From positions 14,735,501 through 14,799,500 of the forward strand of contig JABWDB010000001.1 in NCBI GenBank assembly GCA_019614645.1: a stretch of DNA of 64,000 bases. Direction: 5' to 3'. This DNA is from Stratiolaelaps scimitus. Its lineage: Eukaryota > Arthropoda > Arachnida > Mesostigmata > Laelapidae. Shown piece by piece: positions 12,631-23,426 of the stretch. Made by a program: the position numbers and the translations under genes. Each line of letters opens with the position of its first letter. Position 1 is the stretch's first letter. The notes under the pieces are model-generated. The model saw nothing but the letters and a program-made list of their open reading frames with translations. It had not been told where the DNA came from and did no database searches.

Positions 12631-15600
12631 TATATTATATATATATATATATATATATACATTATATTATATATACATATAGCGCTCATATCTTTTCTAA
12701 CCATAAGTTTGCTTGATCGAGCTTGTTTGGTGAATGCTAAATAATATATATATATACTCTAAATAATCAGCCACATAACCACAAGCATTCCACGGGTGTG
12801 AAAATGGATCTCTCGAAATCGCCGATCCGATCCGATTTCCTACGGTTAGAAAGCTCACATCGGTAACGATGTTGACGCCAAGATGTGCCATATTGCTAAT
12901 GATCCCTTTTTCAGAAGGAGGAATTTGAGCGTGTTGAATCAGCTTGGAAAGGTTCTCTTCGGAGATTCCGTTTTTGCTCAAGATGTACAATAGGATGATA
13001 CGGATCTTGTCATAGTTGGATACAGCCGTATCGAGAAGGATGGGCACAATGTTCCGCATCGGATCCTTGATCTTTTCCCCTTCTGCATCTGTGCCCATGG
13101 CTAGATCTTGCTCTACCTGTAAACGCCGACAAGAGCACGGTTAGCAAGCAATTTTATCATAATTATTATCATTAAAAGAATTTAGCTCGAGAACTATTGC
13201 TAATAGGAATGGGGTGTGTAGGTGCGTGCTGACATCTAGCTTGCACTTGACCGTTTGTGGACCGACGAATATTATAACGTACTCTGCAAAGTCGATCGAC
13301 GTATCCTTGGTACGCTTTCATGCAGTCCTCAGCCAGATGTAGGTGGGTCGAGTATTTGTTCAGCTCTTTCTGGTACTGCGGCATCTTCTTTATCATAACG
13401 GTGAGGTCCTTAAGGCTAGACTTGTCTCCACCGCTTGCCATCCCGCGTTTCGAGTCGACGAACTTCTTCATCTGCTTTGTCACCTGCTGTGACACGACAG
13501 CGATATGCTGGTGCCGAAGTTCCATCCATAGATCATCGTTCTCATCCAGCAGCACCTGTACGAAACGAACACGCGTGCAGGAGTTAATTACTAAAATGAA
13601 CCACGAGTACGGTACGGTTCGATTTTCATTGAAAAACGATGCTTCCAAATCACTTAGTGCTGGAACCTTTTTACAACATTATAGCGATCACGTGGCACCG
13701 TTGACCATAGGTTCACGAGATTCAATGGAGAGACGCAGTAAAAAGACGAACAAAACGCATTCGATTATTTTTAAAATTGTGTATTCGAATCGGCCCGCCA
13801 CTAATCGATCCGAGACTAAATGTTCCAGGTACGGATTTTCTATTCTTAGGAATCAATAGGGTAGGCGAACTGCAGTTTAAATAATACGTATAAATTAGAT
13901 CAACATGATTTCATCACTTCTTACGTTTGTAGCTAGTTAGATTAGTACCATAAACCAAATTTATATCATCCTTTTCCGCGTAACCCAAATCCCAGTTCCG
14001 CTTACGGTGCGATGAGCTAAAATCCCCAGGCCCCCCGAAGGCTCCAATGCCGTCACCTATTGAACTCGCAAGGAATACGCTAATGAAGCCATAAGGAACT
14101 CGTACCTCCTTTTCGCGAACGTCGTTGCCCTGTGACGCCTCGAACTTGTAGACATCGTTCTCAATGGGCAGTAAGTCGTAGGACATGGCCTGGAAGGTGA
14201 GCTCATGCAGGAGTGGTGAGACGCAGTCAAACCCGCGGTCCAAGATCAGCAGCTGGGAGCGTAGCTTCTCCGGACCCTCACCCATGGTCGGTTCGTCCGC
14301 CTTGTACGCGTCGAGCTTTTGATTGATCAGCTGTGACAGCTCTGAATTCAGCTCGAAATCTCTAAAAGGTGCAGAGAAATCATCAAATGCCAATGGCATT
14401 ATTCCATCTCCATTACATGATTTTCCGTGGCAGCGATTCGTGTTGGGGACCATTGTGTTATATATTAAAACTACACATTCATTATTGAGTAGACATTTTA
14501 TAAATGGACGCATAATTCACGCGATCTGATCCCGTGTTATCCGGAGCTAAGGGGCTCATCAACACCTTTAATGTCGAGCTCATGTGGATAACTCCTCCAC
14601 TAGCTCATAACCACTACGTCACCAAATCATATAGGTACAATACATTATACTTACGCTCGATATCTGATCGATGGATATTCTCCAAGGGTAGCGCAGAGTG
14701 TAGCTACCTGTTCGGCGATCCGCTCGAGATTGGCCGGCCGATCCGAAATTCGATTGGGATTGTAGTAGCACTGGAACGTGTGAACGGAATCAAGTGAGTA
14801 CACTTGACTCTCGTAAGGCAGGAATGCGATGTTGACTTCCTTCAAGGTCTTGATGCTTTTTGCAATGGGCGACTTACACAGATCGGTGAACAGTTCATCG
14901 GGACACTCTGGATACGGATAAGTGTAGTGAACACACAAGAGAATAGATCAACAAAATTAGCATGCTCAATAACTGGGCTACTTGATTATATAATAATAAT
15001 AATTATTTATAATATATATATATATATATGCGACACAAACATACGCTGCGGGTATATCTATTCCAGCTGTATCCCTAGGCACTGCTAACGTTGCCGTCTC
15101 AACGATCAGGGACACTATGTCGATCAGATTCAAAATTTACAAAGAAAAACTCCTCAAAATGTTTGATGTACATTTTCATCGAAAATCTCACACATTTCGA
15201 CTGAACACAACAAATGAGCCAATTTTTTGGTTGACCTTAAAACCAGGCTCCCTGATAAGTTCGAAAAACACCTGATGACAAATCTCCCTAAATGAGAGAT
15301 TTTCGAACGTTAACTTAGAATGAGCGATGTTATTATCTGTTACTATACTCACTTTCGGTGAAGAAAATGTGAGCGCACCGGTACATGTGCATACCAAGAC
15401 GGAAGTCGTTCATCAGAAGGCGGATCGAGTTCTCAGTTGGCGTGATCAGGTATACCGCCTCGACATCGGGCAGTGGTTCTCGCTTCTTTGCGAGATCTTC
15501 CACGATAGTCATGCCCTCAGCCGCCAGCTCGTGCATTTTGCAGCACGCACTGATCATACGCATTCCTATAGAACGAACCAGTATAAGAAGGCAAACGTAA

Positions 15601-18600
15601 GAAGTAGGTATGCGATACATAGACAGTGTATCCTCTAGAATTAGCTCTCTGTTCCAGATAATGCGACGTACGCATGACATAGTTAAGTTCTGTTGGTGAA
15701 ATATATACAACAGGATAACCTCAGAAACAAATATATATATATATATATACACTGGGGTATATATTACACCAATAGAACTTGCCTCTGTCATGCGTGCGTT
15801 TCTGTATACACATATAACTTGCGGTATATGTGCAACACAATATGGATAAAGTGCAATAACAGGAGCACAGCAAGTCTCTGGCGTGCGATTATCTAGCAAA
15901 ATCCCTAAATAGCAGAGAGACAGGATCTTACCCAGCGTGTCCACGACCAGTACTTTCCAATCACCCTTCTTCCTGACTGAACGAACGACATCGTTCAGAA
16001 TTTCTGAAATGGCAAAGATATAATGAGTGCGCTCTTATTAGTATCGTTCGATTATTATATCCTAATTGAAATAAGCGATCATGTCTAAATCTTCAAAAAA
16101 TACCCATCAAGCGGTTAGGACCACTTCACCTTCGCTTATAATTAGAGCAAGGTGTAGACTGTTTTATAACGAGCACAATGTTACAGTCACAGCTAAGATT
16201 AGACTAACGAGCGAATCAGGATAATAATGAACACGGTTTTACGATGGCACTAATTGCTATTAGTGATTTTCACCAATAGTACTTGTATCTATGTTATAGA
16301 AAAAAATAATTATATGCAGGATGTTATATAAAGTACACGTCATCGAAATATAATGAATCATTTACCAGAGTGCTCAGAACAATTTAAGCGTTTTCAAAAC
16401 TATCCACCTCGGGAATTTTAATGAGCGTAGACAATGATTTTTTTGCTACTAGAAGCTGCTCTCGTTGATCGCTTGCAGACTGCGGTCAGCTCTTTGGGAG
16501 TTTTCTGACGAGTGAATATTGACATACCTAATTTCGCTAGCTATTTGAGCAAATCTATATTTACGTTATGAACGCCGCCAAATGGTATGGCTGATTGAAT
16601 GCATGGAAACAATAGAAATTACATGGCGTGAACGCCGCAGAATATGACGATTGGAATCATCGCTGAATCCTGTCACCGTCGATCCCTCGATAATGCCATA
16701 ATTTCACTACTTCGATAAGCTCTTGCGGCGTCATAACGAGACCGCATACATAGTGTGTGAGCAAATTTACACCTCGAGCAAATATGGTTTTTCCGTTTTT
16801 TTTCACTAATATCTCGTACAAGAGAAATCCTTTGCTATCGGTGGCGACTATTACCAAAAGCAGTCACTAAATTGACAGTTTCGATTCGTAGAGACGAGGG
16901 CGGGGTAAAGGTAAAGGTTTTATTGGTTTATTAAAGGAGCTGCAATTTTACAATGCTTAAGCTCTCTTATATGTCACGCAGCGGGGCTCGATCCTGCGGC
17001 CTCTGGCTTCCGATAACCAGAGACTTAGCCGTCCAAGCCACCGCGCTGACACTTGCGGGCCTTGCACACTTCGCAGAAACTAACCAGTGTCGCGTTCAAT
17101 GGGCACAAATAGTCCCGGGCCTTGCGAGTGGTAGACTTGGGAAATTTTGGAAAATTCGACCCGCGGACTTCAGTAGGCGCATTTTCATCTTACTGTGGAG
17201 TAGCATCTTGAGGAGTAAGTGGTTCCCCCGAATCGTCTCCTATTTGACGGGCACCCTCGTTGAACAATTGGCCGAAGCTAGCCTTTCGTCCGGGGGGTTT
17301 ATCCGCCTTTTCAAAATATTTCGTCAATTGCAATACATTTTATGGAGTGTCCTGTTTGGCCGAAATTTCGGCATCAAAATCTACCTATTTTAATTGCTTG
17401 CAGCAATCTGCACGCTGGTTTCGCTTACGGCAGATATGACCAATACTCACATCACCAACTGGCAGCGAATTTCACCAATTGATTAGACAAATTGGAGAGA
17501 GGAAAATAGCATCCCTGTAGTACTGGATTCTACAAGGCAGAGATCACATTATATGGGACGAAGGGAAGTAGACGATTTTAGCTGCATTGTAAGAATCATG
17601 TATGCTCGCGACTGTGCAACTCGATAATGGAACACTTTTCTGCAAAAAAAAAGACGATGCGGATTTAAACGAAACCTGCGTCGTTTAGTACCTCGAATCA
17701 GTGTCTCCATATTGCATTTCAACCGTTTGGAGTTGTTGTCACTCTCATACGAGATTGCTACCTTTCTATGATTTCATTATCCGCAATCATCTAGCAGATG
17801 GTCAATGTTTCCATGCATTTCCTTATCTGTTCCGAAAATAAGCAATGCACAATTAAAAAACAAAAATAAAAACTATGACCGGTAGGGACAGGCGCGAGCC
17901 AAAATGATTTCGCGTCATGATGCCCCAAAGACGCATGGCCAAGATCGCCACAGCAAGAGTAATGAAATCTTTGCTTTTCCGACGAGTGTTGCGCTCAGTT
18001 GGACGCCACCACAGTACGACGCTGTTACAGACCACAGACGGCGCTGTCCAAGCTGACTCATACGAACAGACCGGATGAATGTGACAAAAGACTTACGCCG
18101 GAACCAACCGCCAACGCAACAACAACAACAACAAGTCACAAAGTCGAAAATGACGTAGTCGTGCGTGGGTTCATACGAGATGTACGATTATACATGTTTT
18201 CGTCAATTTGCTTCAGTCATCATTGCCCATCCTTGCATGTGCAGTATCCGTGCCCGTACACCTCTTGTTACAGAACAACCAAATGATCTGCTCATCTATC
18301 TATACAACGCAAAGTCTTCTGTTCTCAATTCAATTCAATTTCAATTCAATTATTTCTTTATTGATTCAATTATTTCTATGACATCATTTCACCAGTGTGC
18401 CATTGTAAGTTCAGCGCCACCTGTGTGTTTTATAACAAATAGATCTTATTCAAGAGCAAGAAACAAAAACAAGGGGCATACGTCAGCTCGCAGTATAATC
18501 GTTCCAACAGCATGCCTACAAATATGGAGCCACAACGGTTGTGCGCGAGTGCCGTCCGTTAATTCCTATTGCTGCTATCGAGAGTTAGGCGGCGCTGGGA

Positions 18601-18852
18601 GCCAACCAGCGTAAATCTACCCGTTTCGTGCGATTCGTTCTGTCAGCCAGAACTAGTAGTAGTAGTGGTGGTCCTTTGTTGCGGCTGCCGGCTCTGTATA
18701 CATGGGCGTACTTTGTTCGCCGCAAATCGAACCCGTGATGGGATTTTGCCAGATTGAGAAAATGACTGACTAATCTACTCTGCTGCTATCGGACGGCTGT
18801 TGACAGGCAGCCGAGATGCTATATACTTCTAGAACGAGGTTGCATGCATGCT

Positions 18853-18884
<32 letters not shown>

Positions 18885-18947
18885 ATATATATAGGTGTAA
18901 TCTAGAAATCGATACTTACTCTGGCCGACCAATTGTTTTAGCGACAT
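9521..18947 (-). CDS. Rop: Rop / Munc18-1 (UNC-18) syntaxin-binding protein, complete ten-exon gene
   Basis: Sec1/Munc18-family protein that binds syntaxin-1 and templates SNARE assembly for synaptic vesicle docking and fusion at the presynaptic plasma membrane. Ten coding exons join with matching phases: 18920-18947, 15932-16003, 15353-15565, 14655-14907, 14106-14361, 13283-13555, 12859-13116, 10692-10793, 9982-10150 and 9521-9660. The sum is 1764 bases, or 587 residues plus TAA, close to the family's usual 590-600. Every intron is GT-AG. Family landmarks in order are KVLVVD (26-31), CCKM (41-44), [66 protein letters not shown] (about 330), [37 protein letters not shown] and PRLIVFI. Syntaxin-contact residues known from Munc18-1 (D34, M38, R39) are kept here as D31, M35 and R36. 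The start ATG is the only one that gives the family N-terminus [10 protein letters not shown]. The identification is very secure; the choice among Munc18-1, -2 and -3 rests on it being the single neuronal-type arthropod form. Confidence 0.97.
9982..10150 (-). CDS. Rop: Rop exon 9 (residues 486-542)
   Basis: 169 bases with a CGATTCAG acceptor and a GTAAGT donor. It encodes [28 protein letters not shown] and [12 protein letters not shown]. The variable loop [11 protein letters not shown] replaces the longer insect and vertebrate versions. Confidence 0.95.
10692..10793 (-). CDS. Rop: Rop exon 8 (residues 452-485)
   Basis: 102 bases (34 codons) with an ATTTTCAG acceptor and the weaker donor GTTTGT. 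It encodes [18 protein letters not shown] and [15 protein letters not shown], the domain 3b linker. It is separated from exon 7 by a 2065-base intron. Confidence 0.95.
10794..12858 (-). other. Rop intron 7 (2.1 kb) with coding-like fragments
   Basis: GT-AG intron between exons 7 and 8. It holds a compound (TA)n block at its 5' side. On the plus strand there are stretches that look as if they once coded: 11083-11322 (about 80 codons, starting [11 protein letters not shown] and ending [12 protein letters not shown]) and around 11897-11980 (including [21 protein letters not shown] in part). I do not recognise the source. An old transposon or pseudogene insertion is the simplest reading. Confidence 0.5.
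12556..12681. repeat. Compound (TA)n array with repeated CATTATATTA spacers
   Basis: Three successive (TA)n tracts, each followed by ACATTATATTATATA, forming a higher-order repeat of roughly 38-45 bases. It lies in Rop intron 7, close to exon 7. Confidence 0.93.
12859..13116 (-). CDS. Rop: Rop exon 7 (residues 366-451)
   Basis: 258 bases (86 codons) with a TTTACAG acceptor and a GTGAGC donor. It encodes [47 protein letters not shown] and [12 protein letters not shown]. The residues fit vertebrate Munc18-1 at least as well as Drosophila Rop here. Confidence 0.96.
13283..13555 (-). CDS. Rop: Rop exon 6 (residues 275-365)
   Basis: 273 bases (91 codons, phase 0 at both ends) with a CGTACAG acceptor and a GTACGT donor. 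It encodes [22 protein letters not shown] and [16 protein letters not shown]. This is domain 3a, whose helical hairpin unfurls to bind synaptobrevin. The KKMPQYQ turn, site of the known P335 gain-of-function position in Munc18-1, is intact. Confidence 0.96.
14106..14361 (-). CDS. Rop: Rop exon 5 (residues 189-274)
   Basis: 256 bases with a CTTTTAG acceptor and a GTACGA donor. It encodes [39 protein letters not shown] and [19 protein letters not shown], the most conserved stretch of domain 2. It ends in phase 0 after REKE. Confidence 0.96.
14655..14907 (-). CDS. Rop: Rop exon 4 (residues 105-189)
   Basis: 253 bases with a TATCCAG acceptor and a GTAAGT donor. It encodes [34 protein letters not shown], and [18 protein letters not shown], crossing from domain 1 into domain 2. 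All of these are near-identical to insect Rop. Confidence 0.96.
15353..15565 (-). CDS. Rop: Rop exon 3 (residues 34-105)
   Basis: 213 bases with a TATAG acceptor and a GTGAGT donor. It encodes [17 protein letters not shown], then the [16 protein letters not shown] motif and ends in CAHIFFTE. This is the rest of the domain 1 core, including residues equivalent to Munc18-1 K46 (K43) and E59 (E56). Confidence 0.96.
15932..16003 (-). CDS. Rop: Rop exon 2 (residues 10-34)
   Basis: 72 bases between a CCATTTCAG acceptor and a GTAAGA donor. It encodes [19 protein letters not shown] and then VVDTLG, the first beta strand and syntaxin-contact loop of domain 1. It is phase 1 at both ends. Confidence 0.96.
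16565..16865 (-). mobile_element. Mariner transposase relic (C-terminal catalytic part)
   Basis: The minus strand reads [20 protein letters not shown], then [13 protein letters not shown], a stop, and [20 protein letters not shown]. These align in order with the mariner pattern 'KG..YxEIL', the region between the second and third catalytic residues, and 'PYSPDL.PCDY..FHAL'. The third catalytic aspartate reads Asn (CNF in place of CDY) and the second-aspartate block is not recognisable, so it is dead. It resembles the fuller copy at 46.5 kb in the same motifs, suggesting a related family. The ends and terminal inverted repeats were not found. Confidence 0.7.
16895..17060 (-). mobile_element. 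Candidate tRNA-derived SINE
   Basis: On the minus strand a tRNA-like head (about 17054 to 16975) contains an A-box-like TGGCTTGGACGG and a B-box-like GGATCGAGCCC, spaced as in a tRNA gene. A stem-loop with CTCTGG/CCAGAG arms stands in the anticodon position. The acceptor arm pairs poorly, so it is not a functional tRNA. It is followed by a non-tRNA body and a short tail of CCTTTA-like repeats (AAACCTTTACCTTTACC). The tail section matches another site at 22585-22640, which supports a dispersed repeat. Length is about 165 bases, normal for a SINE. Confidence 0.6.
18318..18376. repeat. CAATT pentanucleotide repeat with a longer echo
   Basis: Several CAATT/TCAAT units in a row, including a slipped CAATTTCAATT, then two copies of ATTCAATTATTTCT-type sequence. 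Simple slippage repeat in Rop intron 1. Confidence 0.8.
18853..18893. repeat. (TA)n double tract near Rop exon 1
   Basis: Two TA blocks joined by TATTATA, ending 26 bases from the Rop exon 1 donor on its intron side. Confidence 0.93.
18920..18947 (-). CDS. Rop: Rop exon 1 (start codon, residues 1-9)
   Basis: Only 28 coding bases, encoding MSLKQLVGQ plus the first base of a Lys codon. It is followed by a perfect GTAAGT donor. The exon is too short for any ORF search; it was found by looking for an N-terminus that completes the phase-1 start of the next exon. The sequence before the ATG ends CGTCACT. A TTTTTAG about 15 bases upstream of the ATG could be the acceptor of a separate 5' untranslated exon, which is inference. 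Confidence 0.93.
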
Positions 18948-19699
18948 AGTGACGGTTGTCTTCTAAAAAGTTTCACTTTTCCGGGCTACGGTGTTTCGGT
19001 GGGTTGTTGCTTTCAGACTCTTTTTCTACGCTGAAGTCGCAATAAGACGGCGGTGATGAGGGCTACTAGATTATAGCAGTAGTTGCTGAAATTGTAGTAA
19101 TTGCTGATGAAGTTGTTGCATTGGCTACAGTTGAAAGTCGCAAATATATTCCGTCATAGGATGTCCCAAAGCAGCGGGAGCTCTCTACAGTAAAATGGAA
19201 GCGAACGATGGCGTGTGTCTGACGAGCGATTCGAGAAACTCACTGCACTTATCAATTCAACTCAACCACGATAATCGTGTATACACAAACACGCACACAC
19301 CCAGATATATATATATATATGCGCCAAGAAGAAACGATATTGAACCAACAATTGAAGTGCGTGACAGGTGGCGCCACTAACTGTTTTGTTTTTCCAGTGT
19401 TCCAAGCTTGCGTGTCCTCTTCGCAGTATAATATATGAAGATATGCGACTCTGGGAGTTTGGCAGAGTTAACAATCAAAGCGCCGTCGTACGGAGAAACG
19501 ACACCTATTAACAATCAATAATTAATAACACACGGCAGACGTTAGCCAGTGACTCGTATGCCGCAGAAATACGAAGAAGACAAATAATCGAATTGTCAAC
19601 AAGGGGAATCATTCATGGAACGCGTCATCCGTCGACGAACGAACGTAATCGATGAGGCAGGCTATGTTTGCGATTCGAGATTCGTGTCCCGCCTCTAAT

Positions 19700-21180
19700 C
19701 ATCCATCACCTTCGGCAATTCGCCTAATCGTGTTGTGTCCTTTAGCCTTGAAACAGCGAGAGGTTGATCTCGACTTTTGCTGAGACCGCAGAGCTGAATG
19801 GCGCTTAGCCACTGGCTGCCTAGCCGGTAGAATTTGTGGGAAATACACAAAATTAAGCGAAATTAATGCTCGCCTGCCGTAGGTTAACTCTCGTGTTGCC
19901 GTGGTGATTCGTGACGATTTTCCTATTATTCCTTGAGGAGCAAGCGAACGCGACACAAACGATAGCGAACCAACATAACCAAGAAGTTCTGCGTTGGCGT
20001 TGGAGTGTGAGTGGCAGTGTCGATTTCCTACGCTCGGAAAGCACGGATTAGCCGCAGGCTGAGATGAAGTCGCTGTTACTTGGAGTTGAGCGAACTGCTA
20101 GAGATCGAGGGTTGTGGTATGGGTGGGTGGATGAGTGAGGAGTGTGCGGAAGAGAGAGAGAGACAAAGTCAGTGGTCGATCTACACCGTTGTCGAGCCGT
20201 CTCCGCTGTTCGGATTAGGACAGCGCTCGTTTGCTCTCGTTGTCCTCAGCTGCGACGGTCAACTCGACGAACAGTGGCGGCAAACGGGTGAAAAATATGG
20301 GGCGATATAACACGACTAGCTAGCAGCTGGGTGACGCTGGCGTACGTGAATGGCTGTCGGTGGCCTGGCGGACGGCCGCAGAGCGAATACTCTCGATTGA
20401 TGCTGGTTGTGGGGCCACTAGATAGCGAGAGCGAGGAAGGGAGAGAGAGAGAGAGAGATAGAGACCGCTCCAGTGGGTGTCTTCCAGCTTCAGAAGCTGT
20501 AGATGCAGTAGCGAACTGGTAGTCAGTGCAGCTGTTGATTGTGCCAACTTCGGTGTATTTGGTGATGACGATGATGATTACGTCGGTGCCGTTGTCACGA
20601 TATCAGCGTTGAACACGATCGAATATAAATAGAGGGCGGCACTTCTCGCGCTGTATCCGAACGCTGCTGCTGCTGCTGCTCCTAAACGAAGCGGCAGTAT
20701 CTGGAAGTTAGCCTGCACTTATCGACGAAGTCGGTTATCGGGGAGATGGCGGGTAGGTATCGGTTGTTGATAGCAAATGGGGAAGGGGGGTCTAGCTGAC
20801 TTTCTTCCTGGAGAAACTGACGACACTGCGACCTGCCGCCGCCGCCACTGCTGCTGCTGTTTGCGTTTCGTGTTGGCGTAGCGCAGCTCACTCAGCTACT
20901 AATGCTGCCAGTTCGACTCGGCTGTACCCGCCTGCCAAAGCTGCACAGCCCGATGCAGCTGCTGCTGTCACTATATAACTCTCCTACTACGGCTGCTGTT
21001 GCTGCTTCGGCTTCGGCCACCGTTCCCTCTTGCTGACCTGGGTGTTGCTGGCTGACAGTTGCTGGTTGGTGTCAGCCTTGCTGTTCTGTCGTGAGCCGTT
21101 CGAACAGACAAAGCCAAATCGGAGGGCCACGCAACTCGCCCACCGGGAGAGGGAACAACCCGCCAAATTTTGAAATCAAG
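19700..21180. promoter_or_regulatory. Probable Rop 5' flanking / promoter region
   Basis: The base composition shifts from AT-rich to mixed or GC-rich upstream of Rop exon 1. The region has GAGAGAGA tracts (20150-20163 and 20438-20463) of the kind bound by GAGA factor in insects, and CTG/CTGCTG runs at 20663-20680 and 20843-20860. It also has TATA-like motifs at 20624 (plus strand) and 20974. No coding exon is recognised. The Rop transcription start is not fixed by the sequence; placing it here is inference. Confidence 0.4.
20624..20632 (+). promoter_or_regulatory. TATA box on the plus strand (TATAAATAG)
   Basis: A textbook TATA box followed by GGGCGG and pointing away from Rop. It would start a plus-strand transcript near 20655. 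No plus-strand gene is recognisable downstream, so it may drive a divergent noncoding transcript or be coincidental. Confidence 0.35.
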
Positions 21181-22584
21181 CTGATCATTCTAAACGTTGC
21201 AATGTATTTTAATAATTTAACATAAGCTACCTGCTAACACCCAGTAGCTCATCTGTAGTCGGTATCATCCTGCTCATGTGGACGGTTGTTAATTTTGTGA
21301 CATACCTAGATGATAACACACTCTTCACAGAAGATGTAATGCGAAATAGATCCGAGAGAGCTTACATAATGGCATGCTGACAGGCGCCACAAATCGACCT
21401 CCGATCGTGGTTATACTGCTTGTTGTGACGTGAAATGATCGAGACGGACATCACATGGCGATGATGCCCCCGACCGAAAGACGAACCACAAATTAGCTAC
21501 GCCACAGCTTTGTTGCGTTGCAAATACACCAATATTCAGATGTGGTTACCTTTTACCGCTGGCTCACTACTCTGTTAGATTACTACAATATCGCTTTGGT
21601 TCAGTGCAGCTAATCGCCTTCGTTATTCATTCATTCATTGAAAGTGGATGCTTTGTTAGCGGAACAACAGTTGTACAATGCTTAAGTTCGCGTAAAAATC
21701 ACCGTGTTCCCTGTCCCGCTACAGTGTACACTGTCATCCGAGTGTCGTTAAGTTGTTATCCTATTTATATGAACATACGCTGTTGTCGCTCAAGAGAAAA
21801 CAAAACACCCCGTACAGCATTGGAGTCTGCGTGAGAGATGGCTATGGGAAAATGAGCTCTCCAGCAAAAGAATATTCGATCGCTCTTGGAAAGCAAATTG
21901 GATCATGCGTTGAAGAACTCTATTCTCTCCCTGCAAATAAAAAAAATTACTTCCAATAGGGCATTGATATAACTAATCAAAGATGGAATGACAAGCAAAC
22001 GAACAGCATTATAGACTATTCCCCGAAATTAAATGGCTAGCAGGAAAATCTCCTGCGTCTCCTTGCTGGGGGGCTTCTATTGATTCCGATCGAAATTACA
22101 TTGCAGTCAAACACAACGGCACCTTTATCAACCAGGAGTGGTGGTACAAGATTACATAAGTCATTACATGATTATTGTAATGGTACAGATTTTTCGACCG
22201 GCAAAGTGGTTGCTTTCAAAGGATAACCCAACGAACGAGATCCGCGTTTCAGAATTTGTAGCTTAGTTATTATGGTAGACGAACTTTAAACGCACTAGGT
22301 AGCACTGCGCCTTTACAGCAAACTCTGCGTGGCTGGTTCTTGTTATTTTTACACTTATACTACTTGTTTATTTACTCTATCACAATATACTGATTGAGCG
22401 CAATGTTGAGGGGTTGGAGTCTTGAGCTGACTGTCAGCTGTTCGTTATATGTGACAGGCTTCGGCTCTGAACCTTCAGGTATCACTATGAAGACATATCA
22501 GGGCCACTTTTGCTTTCTTTTCAACGCAGCCTGGATCCACAGGTTGAGAAAGATGATAATGAAACACAAATATTCTCCGCGTCT

Positions 22585-22640
22585 GGCGGGTGAAGGTAAA
22601 GATCTGTTGGTCTATTAAAGGAACTACGAAAATTTTTAAT
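22585..22640 (-). repeat. Second copy of the SINE-like tail
   Basis: The plus-strand sequence GGTAAAG..TTGGTCTATTAAAGGAACTAC parallels the tail at 16901-16950 (GGTAAAGG..TTGGTTTATTAAAGGAGCTGC) with roughly three quarters identity by eye. The tRNA-like head is not present beyond it. It may be a truncated SINE, or the LINE from which the SINE tail came. Confidence 0.5.
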
Positions 22641-23426
22641 GAAGGAATTTTGGACGGTGCAGTGTCACGTGCAACAAGAATTTTTTCGCCATAGAGAAAC
22701 CAAACAGGGAGGGGTGCAGGAGTACGCGGACTCTGAGAAGAAATATAAATTCGCCGATTTGAGCAACCTGTTATTATTTGGTTCTTATTGCTAGAGGGAC
22801 CTTGAGTTGTCCCAGTAAGAGGATGAAGCAAGTTCTTCGACATCTTTCAAGGCGTATTGATATGGTAATGGGAACTCATGCGAGAAGGACTATCCCCAAG
22901 GGCTGTTCTCATTGGAGATGTCGAGAGGCAGCGAGCGACAGTTAAAATATATACGTTATTAAAGGACAAAGGTTTTGTGCTTGGCGGGAACACTTAAAGT
23001 GAACGTATGATTGTAAAATGTGCCTTACAAACCAAATAGACTTTTACCAACAACAACTTTTACAACACTTGGCCGAAAATAGTAGTCTAGCTACAACCAC
23101 AAATGAAAGATTGAAACCACGAATTTTGGACTTAGCTAGTCAGGCTCTCGTATTTGTGCAGGAATACATAAAGCAGGAACAGTAAAGGGCAACATCTAGG
23201 TGGTATATTTTTGCGTACATACTAATGAAGGTGAAATATGAACGCGCATAGCCAAATTTCTACCGAAAACTACAGTCAAACGCGAAGTTCAGTGCTATAG
23301 CAGTTCTGTTTTGTTTTTTTTTGCCACGAAACGACCTGTCCAACACTTAAGTGGACAAGTATTATATTAAAATGCTCTTTTTTAAGTTAATATTTCCTAT
23401 ATACCTGTCTCTTTATCGCGGCCTCG

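Larger units (their letters stand above)
16004..18919 (-). other. Rop intron 1 (2.9 kb) hosting mobile-element relics
   Basis: The longest Rop intron. It carries a mariner relic at 16565-16865 and a tRNA-like SINE candidate at 16895-17060, both on the minus strand. It also has an AATTC-type repeat at 18318-18376 and a (TA)n block next to the donor side. No other exon is visible. Confidence 0.7.

Noticed and set aside
13320..13859. 179-codon plus-strand frame overlapping Rop exon 6
   Set aside because: It is an antisense shadow of the conserved Rop exon.
16980..17054. Functional tRNA gene
   Set aside because: The A-box and B-box are good, but the acceptor stem pairs in only about four positions and the anticodon arm does not give a standard 5+7 structure. 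A SINE head fits better.
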